A stretch of 50,440 nucleotides of DNA from contig JADGDU010000010.1 of NCBI GenBank assembly GCA_016744705.1, positions 1 through 50,440 of the forward strand. Direction: 5' to 3'. Each line of letters starts with the position of its first letter. The first letter of the stretch is position 1. This DNA comes from Candidatus Krumholzibacteriia bacterium (lineage in GTDB: Bacteria > Krumholzibacteriota > Krumholzibacteriia > LZORAL124-64-63). Position numbers and translations under genes: made by a program. Below are positions 28,163 to 36,070 of the stretch, in pieces. The notes below the pieces were generated by a model. The model was not told where the DNA came from. It was given only the letters and a program-made list of their open reading frames with translations, and did no database searches.

Positions 28163-29430
28163 CCGTCGTGCTCGACACACTTTCAAAGATCGGTTTCATG
28201 TTTGCCCTGATCATGGGCATGGTCGTGGTGCTGATTTGGATGGAACGCAAAGGTGCGGCTTTCATCCAGGACCGGACCGGACCCAACCGAGCGGAAATTG
28301 GTGGCGTAAGACTCGCGGGTCTTGTGCATCCGGTGGCTGATGTTTTTAAACTCCTTTTTAAAGAGGATGTGACTCCGGAACATCGCCATAAGGCCCTGTA
28401 CAATTTGGCGCCCATGTTGGCCATGATCGTAGCCATGAGCACCTACACCGTGGTTCCCTTTGGTGATTTTATCATGATTGGGGGGCGTAAAATCCCTCTG
28501 GTGATTGCCGATTTAAATGTGGGCCTGCTTTATGTTTTGGCCATTAGCAGTTTGGGCACTTATGCGGTGGTCATGGCTGGTTGGGCTGCCAATAATAAAT
28601 TCACCTTTTTGGGTGGTATCCGCGCTACAGCTCAAATGATCAGCTACGAGCTGACCATGGGCCTGGCTCTCATGGGCCTGGTATTGATTTTCGGTACACT
28701 TCAAATTACGGAAATTGCCGCGGGACAAGCGGATCTCATTTGGGGATTCCTGCCCAAGTGGGGTGTGGTTGTTCAGCCTCTGGGGTTCCTGCTCTTCCTC
28801 ACCGCTGTTTTTGCCGAGACCAACCGGAACCCTTTCGATTTGCCTGAAGGGGAATCCGAAATCGTGGCAGGTTTCCACCTGGAATACAGTTCCATGAAGT
28901 TCGCGCTGTTTTTCATGGCCGAATATGCCCACATGGTGATTGGGGCTGCACTCATTGCCACCTTCTATTTTGGTGGCTATCAAATTCCATTCATGCCGCG
29001 TCCGTATCTGGAAGCCCACGCTGGCACTTTGGTGACTGCAAAACTGATCGGTATTGCTCTGTTCTCCTTCTTTATCGCGGTGCTCTTTATGCGCCGGGTT
29101 CAAAAAGAAAAAGGAAAATTTGGTGATGCCCGTGACCGTGAGCCAGGCATCGGCATGGGACTCTGGCTGATGATTGGACTGGGTGCTTTGGCGGCCCTTG
29201 CTCTGAAGCCCTGGGGTATGGGACCGGAAGCGGCCTCTGTCACTGCGAGCATTTTTCAAATCACCAGTTTTGTGGCCAAACTGGTTTTCTTTGCCTGGGT
29301 CTTTATCTGGGTGCGCTGGACTTTGCCACGATTCCGTTACGATCAATTGATGCATTTGGGCTGGAAGGTTCTTTTGCCTCTGAGTATCGCCAATCTCGTC
29401 GTCACCGCTGTGGTGTCGGCTTTCGTTTGA
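28159..29430 (+). CDS. nuoH: NADH-quinone oxidoreductase subunit H
   Basis: Membrane subunit of 423 residues linking the quinone chamber to the proton channels. Family motifs include WMERKGAAFIQDRTGPNRAE near the N-terminus and AETNRNPFDLPEGESEIVAGFH, which carries the acidic residues of the loop near the quinone site. It is longer than the E. coli protein (325 residues), with extra hydrophobic segments near the C-terminus. It overlaps nuoG by four bases (ATGA). Confidence 0.96.
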   Translation: MTVVLDTLSKIGFMFALIMGMVVVLIWMERKGAAFIQDRTGPNRAEIGGVRLAGLVHPVADVFKLLFKEDVTPEHRHKALYNLAPMLAMIVAMSTYTVVPFGDFIMIGGRKIPLVIADLNVGLLYVLAISSLGTYAVVMAGWAANNKFTFLGGIRATAQMISYELTMGLALMGLVLIFGTLQITEIAAGQADLIWGFLPKWGVVVQPLGFLLFLTAVFAETNRNPFDLPEGESEIVAGFHLEYSSMKFALFFMAEYAHMVIGAALIATFYFGGYQIPFMPRPYLEAHAGTLVTAKLIGIALFSFFIAVLFMRRVQKEKGKFGDARDREPGIGMGLWLMIGLGALAALALKPWGMGPEAASVTASIFQITSFVAKLVFFAWVFIWVRWTLPRFRYDQLMHLGWKVLLPLSIANLVVTAVVSAFV

Positions 29431-29443
29431 TAAAGGAAATGTC

Positions 29444-29950
29444 ATGAGTTTCGAGGGATTGCCCAAAGGGGCTGGAAACAAAAAGCTTTCGTGGCGTGAC
29501 AGCATCTACTTCTGGGAGATTTTGCGCGGCATGGGTGTGACCATGGGGCACTTGGTGCGCAACATCTTCAATACAGAAGCGATGCCCACCATGCAATACC
29601 CGGAAGAGAAGCGCGTCTATGGCGATCGTTTTCGGGGACGCCACCGCCTGATGAAGCGTGAAGACGGCAGTCCCAAGTGTGTGGCCTGCCAGATGTGTTC
29701 CACTGTTTGTCCCGCCGATTGCATCAGCATCGACGGTGCGGAACACCCTGATCCAAAAATTGAGAAATACCCGGAGACTTTTGTCATCGACCTGTTGCGT
29801 TGTGTTTATTGCGGGCTCTGTGAAGAGGCCTGTCCCTGCGACGCCATCAGGATGGATACGGGTATTTATGAGATCGCCGCGGACAGCCGCGAAAAATTCA
29901 TCGTTGACAAGGATTTCCTGTTGAACAACAAAGACCAGGGCACCCGGTAG
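29444..29950 (+). CDS. nuoI: NADH-quinone oxidoreductase subunit I
   Basis: Ferredoxin-like subunit of 168 residues with two 4Fe-4S clusters (N6a and N6b). The motifs are Cys79, 82, 85, 89 (CVACQMCSTVCP) and Cys120, 123, 126, 130 (CVYCGLCEEACP). It passes electrons toward NuoB. It lies 13 bases after nuoH, with AAAGGAAA as ribosome-binding site. Confidence 0.97.
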   Translation: MSFEGLPKGAGNKKLSWRDSIYFWEILRGMGVTMGHLVRNIFNTEAMPTMQYPEEKRVYGDRFRGRHRLMKREDGSPKCVACQMCSTVCPADCISIDGAEHPDPKIEKYPETFVIDLLRCVYCGLCEEACPCDAIRMDTGIYEIAADSREKFIVDKDFLLNNKDQGTR

Positions 29951-29968
29951 GAAAGTAGGATCGATTCC

Positions 29969-30484
29969 ATGGAAGCTATTCTGTTCTGGTTCTGCGGCAT
30001 TCTGATGTTCCTTGGGGGACTGATGACGGTGACTCAACGCAACGCCGTAGTTTCGGCTGTGTGGTTGATCTTCGCCTTCGTCTGTGCCGCAGGAATTTTC
30101 GCTCTGCTATCAGCGCCTTTTCTGGCCGTTATGCAAATTCTCGTTTATGCGGGAGCCATTATGGTGCTCTTCATTTTCGTGATCATGATGCTGCAGGGGC
30201 CTGTTCTTGATGGCGAAAAAAAGTCAATCAACAAAGGGTTGTACCCACTCATTGCTGTGCCGCCAATGGGCATTATCGTCGCAGTAATTGCCTGGGTCAG
30301 CCAGCATGGAACGCGTCCCTTGGGACCAACCCCGCCTGAAGGTTTTGGCACCGCGGAGATGGTCAGCCGTTTGCTGCTGGGCCGCTACCTGCTGGCCTTT
30401 GAATTGATTTCCATTGTTCTGCTGGTGGCTATCGTCGGCGCCCTGGCCATCGCCCAGGGAGAAAGGAAACTGCCATGGAAATAA
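29969..30484 (+). CDS. nuoJ: NADH-quinone oxidoreductase subunit J
   Basis: Membrane subunit of 171 residues with five hydrophobic segments. The third (VMQILVYAGAIMVLFIFVIM) carries the conserved tyrosine-alanine-glycine-alanine motif and a pi-bulge region important for coupling. It overlaps nuoK by ten bases. Confidence 0.96.
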   Translation: MEAILFWFCGILMFLGGLMTVTQRNAVVSAVWLIFAFVCAAGIFALLSAPFLAVMQILVYAGAIMVLFIFVIMMLQGPVLDGEKKSINKGLYPLIAVPPMGIIVAVIAWVSQHGTRPLGPTPPEGFGTAEMVSRLLLGRYLLAFELISIVLLVAIVGALAIAQGERKLPWK

Positions 30485-30780
30485 CTCTGACTCATTACCT
30501 CCTTCTGGCAGGGGCCGTTTTCCTCACGGGAATGGTGGGCTTCATTGTACGCCGCAACGCTATTGTGATGCTCATGTGTGTGGAGCTTATGCTCTGCTCA
30601 GTGAACATTGTTTTTGCTGCCTTCAGCCGTGTGCACGCTGATGGTGGGGGACACGTTTTTGTATTGATGAATTTTGCCGTCGCTGCCGCGGAAGCGGCCA
30701 TTGGTTTGGCACTTTTGGTGGAAATCTACCGCCGTCGCCGCTCCGTGAACATCGATAACCTCAAAGCCCTGATGGAGTAA
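30475..30780 (+). CDS. nuoK: NADH-quinone oxidoreductase subunit K
   Basis: Small membrane subunit of 101 residues with three helices. The two membrane glutamates needed for proton transfer are present as Glu37 (CVELMLCSVN) and Glu73 (AAEAAIGLAL), matching E. coli Glu36 and Glu72. It begins inside nuoJ, and nuoL starts three bases after its stop. Confidence 0.97.
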   Translation: MEITLTHYLLLAGAVFLTGMVGFIVRRNAIVMLMCVELMLCSVNIVFAAFSRVHADGGGHVFVLMNFAVAAAEAAIGLALLVEIYRRRRSVNIDNLKALME

Positions 30781-30783
30781 GCA

Positions 30784-32793
30784 GTGGAGAGCCTCGCAAC
30801 AGAATCTTTGCTGAGGTGGATCGTGCTGGTGCCCCTATTGGGGGCCGCGGTTAACGGTTTGCTGAATCGGCGTCTGCCCAAACAGGCTGCCGGCCTTTTG
30901 GCGTGTGCGGCAGTTGGTGCATCTTTTGCCATGTCGGTGGTGGTCTTTCTGAGACTGACCGGCCTGTCGCCTGAGCACCGTTTTGTTTCTGACACAGTGG
31001 CCACCTGGATGAAATTTGGAAATTTCCAGGTCGACATCGGCTTTGCCATGGACCCTCTCAGCGCTATTATGGCGTTGGTGGTCACCGGTGTGGGATTCCT
31101 GATCCACATCTATTCCCTTGGTTATATGGCCCATGACGATGGCTTCCAGCGCTTCTTCACCTATCTGAACCTGTTCATCTTTTCCATGATGACGCTGGTG
31201 TTGGGTGAAAATCTGCTCATGCTCTTTGTCGGCTGGGAAGGCGTGGGGCTCTGCTCCTACCTGTTGATCAGCTTCTGGTTCAATGATGAAGCCAATGCCG
31301 CGGCCGGTAAAAAAGCCTTTGTGGTCAACCGCATTGGTGACTTTGGTTTCCTCATCGGGATCTTTCTCATTGGCGTGACTCTGATGCCTCATCTGGCAGG
31401 GGGCGAAGGCCTCTTCAGTTTCCGCACCATGCAACATCATGCTGGAAGCATGGCGCCTTGGGCCACGGCTATCTGTTTGTTGCTCTTTGTGGGAGCCACT
31501 GGTAAATCTGCCCAAATACCCTTGTACATCTGGCTGCCAGATGCCATGGCCGGTCCTACCCCCGTCAGCGCCCTGATTCACGCCGCGACCATGGTCACTG
31601 CCGGTGTCTATATGATCGCTCGCATGAACTTTCTCTTCGTGATGTCTCCTACGGCCATGGCTGTGGTGGCTGTGGTGGGGGTTGTGACGGCTATCTTTGC
31701 CAGCAGCATCGCCCTGGTCCAGAATGACATCAAAAAGGTTTTGGCCTACTCCACCGTCAGCCAGCTGGGTTATATGATGTTGGCTTGTGGTGTGGGGGCC
31801 TTTGCTGCGGGAATCTTTCACGTGATGACCCACGCCTTCTTCAAAGCTCTGCTCTTTCTCGGGTCCGGATCTGTGATCCATGCCATGAGCGACGAACAGG
31901 ATATGCGAGTCATGGGTGGTTTGGGCAAAAAGCTGCCCATCACCTCCAAGACTTTCTATGTGGGGACCATTGCCATTGCCGGTGTCTTCCCGCTGGCTGG
32001 TTTTTTCAGTAAAGATGAAATTCTCTGGAAAACCTGGAGCAGTGGCAACCATGTGTTATGGGCCCTGGGATTCATTGCCGCCGGTATGACTGCCTTCTAC
32101 ATGGCTCGCCTTGTGGTGATGACCTTCTTTGGTGAAAACCGGGCCACTACTGAGGTCCAAAGTCACATTCATGAATCACCTTTGACCATGACCATGCCTC
32201 TGGTGGTTCTGGCGGTGCTTTCGGTAGTTGGTGGCTGGATTGGCATTCCTCATTTCATGGGGGGCGTCAACCATTTTGAAACCTGGTTGGAACCAGTCTT
32301 TGCCAGCCATGCTGCCCATGGAGCGGCTGCTGCTCACGGTGGGGCTCACGCTGCTGCAGGCCACGCTGCCGGCCATGCTGCCGGCCACGCTGATACGACC
32401 ATGGAGTGGATTTTGGCCGGTTGCTCTCTGGCCCTGGGTATTTTGGGCTTGGTTGTGGGGTACATTGTGTACACCAAAAAACTCAGCCTGGCCGATTCCT
32501 TCAAGAACATGGGTGGTGGGATCATGCACCGTGTTCTGCTGAACAAATACTACGTCGACGAAATTTACGAGGCCATTTTCCTGCGCCCTGGATTTAAATT
32601 GAGCAAAGACGTCCTGTGGAAGGGCGTTGATGCCGGTTTCATCGACGGATTGCTGGTCACTGGCTCGGCTATGGTGGTCTATGTGACGGGTTCCTTCATC
32701 CGCATCTTCCAAAATGGATTGGTGCGTTTCTATGCCTGGTCGTTTGCCATGGGGGCAGCGGTCTTTTTCCTTTACCTCAGTTTCTCGGGCTAG
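30784..32793 (+). CDS. nuoL: NADH-quinone oxidoreductase subunit L with His/Ala-rich insert
   Basis: Antiporter-like proton-pumping subunit of 669 residues. Signatures include LFVGWEGVGLCSYLLI (the conserved membrane glutamate) and PTPVSALIHAATMVTAGVY, and the C-terminus carries the long lateral-helix region. Between the antiporter core and that C-terminal part is a histidine- and alanine-rich stretch (seven His between 509 and 535), partly encoded by 12-bp tandem repeats. The start is GTG, three bases after nuoK. The stop codon overlaps the ribosome-binding site of nuoM. Confidence 0.96.
   Translation: MESLATESLLRWIVLVPLLGAAVNGLLNRRLPKQAAGLLACAAVGASFAMSVVVFLRLTGLSPEHRFVSDTVATWMKFGNFQVDIGFAMDPLSAIMALVVTGVGFLIHIYSLGYMAHDDGFQRFFTYLNLFIFSMMTLVLGENLLMLFVGWEGVGLCSYLLISFWFNDEANAAAGKKAFVVNRIGDFGFLIGIFLIGVTLMPHLAGGEGLFSFRTMQHHAGSMAPWATAICLLLFVGATGKSAQIPLYIWLPDAMAGPTPVSALIHAATMVTAGVYMIARMNFLFVMSPTAMAVVAVVGVVTAIFASSIALVQNDIKKVLAYSTVSQLGYMMLACGVGAFAAGIFHVMTHAFFKALLFLGSGSVIHAMSDEQDMRVMGGLGKKLPITSKTFYVGTIAIAGVFPLAGFFSKDEILWKTWSSGNHVLWALGFIAAGMTAFYMARLVVMTFFGENRATTEVQSHIHESPLTMTMPLVVLAVLSVVGGWIGIPHFMGGVNHFETWLEPVFASHAAHGAAAAHGGAHAAAGHAAGHAAGHADTTMEWILAGCSLALGILGLVVGYIVYTKKLSLADSFKNMGGGIMHRVLLNKYYVDEIYEAIFLRPGFKLSKDVLWKGVDAGFIDGLLVTGSAMVVYVTGSFIRIFQNGLVRFYAWSFAMGAAVFFLYLSFSG
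32359..32394 (+). repeat. three 12-bp tandem repeats inside nuoL
   Basis: Three in-frame copies read ggccacgctgcc, ggccatgctgcc and ggccacgctgat. They encode Gly-His-Ala-Ala units (the last Gly-His-Ala-Asp). They form the end of the histidine-rich insert and could expand or contract by slippage without breaking the frame. Confidence 0.85.
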
Positions 32794-32805
32794 GAGGGCG
32801 CTGGT

Positions 32806-34386
32806 TTGTCGCTCATAACTGATCACATTCTGTCTTGGGTCACCTTTGTGCCACTGCTGGGTGCTTTGGCCCTCTGGACCGTGGTGCGCAAGGACAGCTA
32901 TGCTCGCGTTTTTGCGTTGGCTGTGGCTTTGATTGATTTTGTTCTCGCGCTGCATTTGTGGGTTCACTACGATGCCGCTTCGGGTTCAGATATGTTCGTG
33001 GAGAAGGTGGCCTGGCTGTGGAACGGACAGGTCAGCTACCATATGGGCATGGACGGCATCAGTCTGGTGCTGGTGATGCTCACGGTATTTCTCGGTCCCA
33101 TCGTGATACTTTCCACCTGGAAGGCCATCACCGACCGGGTGAGCATGTTCCTGGGCTTTGTCCTGTTTCTGCAGACTGCCATGCTGGGGACTTTCTTTGC
33201 CCGGGATATGTTGCTGTTCTACGTTTTCTGGGAAGCCATGCTCATCCCCATGTATTTCCTCATTGGAATCTGGGGTGGCAAGCGCCGCATCTATGCCGCA
33301 TTGAAGTTCTTTATCTTCACCATGGTTGGTTCGGTGTTCATGCTGGTGGGAATTCTTTTCCTGTATTTCAAAGCCGGAAGCATGGGCCTGACCGAATTCA
33401 TGAATGTGCACTTGGATGTGCATACCCAGCGTTGGCTTTTTGCCGCTTTCTTTCTGGCATTTGCCATCAAGGTTCCGCTCTTCCCACTGCACACCTGGCT
33501 TCCCGATGCTCACGTGGAAGCACCCACCGCAGGCTCTGTCATTCTGGCTGGTGTGCTTCTGAAAATGGGAACCTATGGGATGCTGCGTTTCGCCATGCCC
33601 CTCTTTCCTGAAGGGGTGGCATACTTTGCCCAGACCATCAGCATTCTGGCTGTCATCGGCATCATATACGGTGCGTTGGTTGCCATGGTGCAACCTGATG
33701 TCAAAAAGCTGGTGGCCTACAGTTCCGTCAGTCACCTTGGCTTTGTCGTGTTGGGATTGTTCAGTCTGACGCCTCTGGGAATTGCCGGTGGTATTTTCCA
33801 AATGCTGGCTCACGGACTCAGCACTGGTGCCCTTTTCCTTCTGGTGGGGGTTATCTATGAACGACGCCACACCCGGGAAATTACCGACTTTGGTGGTCTG
33901 GCTCATCAGATGCCCATTTTTGCCACCTTCTTTATGATTGCCACTCTGGCCAGCATTGGCTTGCCGGGGATGGCCGGTTTCATTGGCGAGTTCATGATTC
34001 TGTTTGGCACCTTTGGCAGCTCCACACTGCCTCATGCCAAATTGATGAGCATTCTGGCTGCCACCGGTGTGGTTCTCGGAGCCATCTACATGCTTTGGAT
34101 GTACCAACGAGTCTTCCTGGGTAAATTGAACAACGAAAAGAATAAAAATCTGCCCGATATGAGCATTCGCGAAATTGTCGTGTTGGCTCCCATCGTGGTG
34201 TTCATCTTTTGGTTGGGAGTTCAGCCCAGCCTCATCCTGGACCGCCTCGAAGCCAGCATCGAAAAGGTGATGGCTCCGTTGGCCATCGAAGAATCCCATC
34301 CTCAGGATGACAATCCTCACCATGCCCGCCTTACAGGTGACGCATCGAGCCCGGTCCTCGTGATCCGCGATACGGAGAATAAGTGA
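32806..34386 (+). CDS. nuoM: NADH-quinone oxidoreductase subunit M
   Basis: Antiporter-like proton-pumping subunit of 526 residues with about fourteen membrane helices. Conserved segments include FYVFWEAMLIPMYFLIG, with the key membrane glutamate, and HTWLPDAHVEAPTAGSVILAG. The start is TTG at 32806: AGGAGG lies 8-9 bases upstream and there is no suitable ATG before the first membrane helix. Its TGA shares one base with the ATG of nuoN. Confidence 0.95.
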   Translation: MSLITDHILSWVTFVPLLGALALWTVVRKDSYARVFALAVALIDFVLALHLWVHYDAASGSDMFVEKVAWLWNGQVSYHMGMDGISLVLVMLTVFLGPIVILSTWKAITDRVSMFLGFVLFLQTAMLGTFFARDMLLFYVFWEAMLIPMYFLIGIWGGKRRIYAALKFFIFTMVGSVFMLVGILFLYFKAGSMGLTEFMNVHLDVHTQRWLFAAFFLAFAIKVPLFPLHTWLPDAHVEAPTAGSVILAGVLLKMGTYGMLRFAMPLFPEGVAYFAQTISILAVIGIIYGALVAMVQPDVKKLVAYSSVSHLGFVVLGLFSLTPLGIAGGIFQMLAHGLSTGALFLLVGVIYERRHTREITDFGGLAHQMPIFATFFMIATLASIGLPGMAGFIGEFMILFGTFGSSTLPHAKLMSILAATGVVLGAIYMLWMYQRVFLGKLNNEKNKNLPDMSIREIVVLAPIVVFIFWLGVQPSLILDRLEASIEKVMAPLAIEESHPQDDNPHHARLTGDASSPVLVIRDTENK

Positions 34387-35900
34387 TGAACGAAATTCTC
34401 ATACCCGACTTCGGTGCCCAGGTTTCTTCGCTGCTGCCGTATCTTTTGGTGGTTGTAGGGGCGCTGCTGGTCTTGCTGGTGGATGCTTTTGTGCCCACCA
34501 TGAAGAAGGAGCACCTGTCATACCTGACGCTCCTGATCCTCATCGGCACGGTTGTGGCTCAGATTGTTGGCGACCAAAGCGACAAGGTCCTTCTGGGCGG
34601 GATGATGGTGACTAATGACTTCACCTTCTTCTTCAATTACCTGTTCTGCGGCATTGCCGTCATGACGACGATTTTTGCCACCGGCCTTTTTGATCGAGAA
34701 GGGCGCTACCGTCCCGAGTTCTATCCCTTGCTTCTGTTGGCCACCTTGGGGATGATGTTCCTGGTGGCCGCCAATGACCTCATCACTCTTTACCTGGGAT
34801 TGGAAACCATGAGTCTGGCCACTTACGTGTTGGCCGGGGGTGTTCGTGGTAACGTCCGCAGCAGTGAAGCGGGATTCAAATACCTGATTCTGGGTGGCTT
34901 TTCTTCGGCTTTCCTGTTGATGGGGATGGCTTTGGTCTATGGTTTTGCTGGGGGCACTGGGTTTGCAGAAATCAGCGCCGCCCTGGGCTCTGCCCAACCG
35001 GATATGGTACTGATTTCCATCGGCTCGGGCCTGATGCTGGTGGGCTTTGGATTCAAAGTGGCTATGGTTCCATTCCATATGTGGACACCTGATGTTTACG
35101 AAGGGGCCCCTTCATATATCACCGGTTTCATGTCGACGGCCATCAAAGCTGCCGGTTTTGCGATCCTTTTGCGCTTCGCCATACTCATGCAGCCCCAATT
35201 GGGCTTTGTATGGTTCCCGGTTTTGTCGGTGCTGGCTGTTTTGACCATGAGCATTGGCAATCTGGTGGCTTTGGTGCAAAGCAACATGAAACGCATGCTG
35301 GCTTGGTCTGCCATTGCCCATGCCGGTTATCTTATGTTGGGCATTTTGACTTTCATCAGTCCCTCAGCTGGTGGATCGGAAATGATGATGCGCACCCGTG
35401 AATTGGGCGGAGCAGCCGGGGCCTCGGTTCTCTTTTACCTGATTGGTTACGCGCTGATGAATTTGGCTGCTTTTGGAGTCATCAATGTATTGGGCAATAA
35501 GAATGGGGAAGATGGGGATCAAATCAGCCGCTACGCTGGTTTGGGCCGCACTCGGCCTCTTGCCGCCGCAACTATGCTGGTGGCCATGCTCTCTCTGGCC
35601 GGAATTCCTCCCATGGTAGGCTTTATGGCTAAATTCTACCTGCTGCAGGCCGTGGTCCAGGCCGGTATGGTGCCTTTGGCCATCATTGCGGTGATCAACT
35701 CTTTGGTTTCGGTTTATTATTATCTGAGAGTCATCGTCATGATGTACTTCCACGAACCGGAAGAGAGCAGTTACCAAGGCACTGAGTGGGTTTCAGTTGT
35801 CACTTCCTCTGTTTTGGCTCTGCTGATCATTTACTTGGGAGTGATGCCGGGTGCCTTTCACCGAGCCGCCGAGGTGATTTTCAGGAAAATGATCTTTTAA
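34386..35900 (+). CDS. nuoN: NADH-quinone oxidoreductase subunit N
   Basis: Third antiporter-like subunit, 504 residues, last gene of the operon. Signatures include LYLGLETMSLATYVLAG and PFHMWTPDVYEGAPSYITGFMST, with the conserved glutamate and lysine positions of the family. The ATG at 34386 overlaps the nuoM stop by one base (TGATG). A GTG three bases earlier is also in frame. A clear terminator follows 28 bases after the stop. Confidence 0.96.
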   Translation: MNEILIPDFGAQVSSLLPYLLVVVGALLVLLVDAFVPTMKKEHLSYLTLLILIGTVVAQIVGDQSDKVLLGGMMVTNDFTFFFNYLFCGIAVMTTIFATGLFDREGRYRPEFYPLLLLATLGMMFLVAANDLITLYLGLETMSLATYVLAGGVRGNVRSSEAGFKYLILGGFSSAFLLMGMALVYGFAGGTGFAEISAALGSAQPDMVLISIGSGLMLVGFGFKVAMVPFHMWTPDVYEGAPSYITGFMSTAIKAAGFAILLRFAILMQPQLGFVWFPVLSVLAVLTMSIGNLVALVQSNMKRMLAWSAIAHAGYLMLGILTFISPSAGGSEMMMRTRELGGAAGASVLFYLIGYALMNLAAFGVINVLGNKNGEDGDQISRYAGLGRTRPLAAATMLVAMLSLAGIPPMVGFMAKFYLLQAVVQAGMVPLAIIAVINSLVSVYYYLRVIVMMYFHEPEESSYQGTEWVSVVTSSVLALLIIYLGVMPGAFHRAAEVIFRKMIF

Positions 35901-35928
35901 GAGGCAAAAGCTTCCAATAGAATTGAAA

Positions 35929-35961
35929 AAGCCTCAAGAGTTAAAATTCTTGAGGCTTTTT
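35929..35961 (+). terminator. Rho-independent terminator of the nuo operon
   Basis: aagcctcaaga (35929-35939) pairs perfectly with tcttgaggctt (35948-35958) around an eight-base AT-rich loop. T-residues follow, and an A-run precedes the stem. It closes the operon and insulates the selenoprotein candidate downstream. Confidence 0.92.
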
Positions 35962-36070
35962 ACTGGTGATATCCCGAAAATTTTAGAATTCATCACAGCC
36001 AATGCGTGGTAGTATCATGACAATTCATGCCTTCATTGGCACCCCTGTACTCAATCGCCAGGAGTTTGAA

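Noticed and set aside
32359..32394. Possible CRISPR-like or mobile repeat
   Set aside because: The repeats are 12 bp, directly adjacent without spacers, and lie in frame in nuoL, so they are a simple coding repeat. No CRISPR array or transposase is visible anywhere in the window.
32986..34323. Long minus-strand frame (445 codons) antisense to nuoM
   Set aside because: Its translation is rich in His, Gln and Asn with no domain, as expected from the reverse of a membrane-protein gene. nuoM is certain. The same holds for 30835-32052 antisense to nuoL and 28513-29505 antisense to nuoH.
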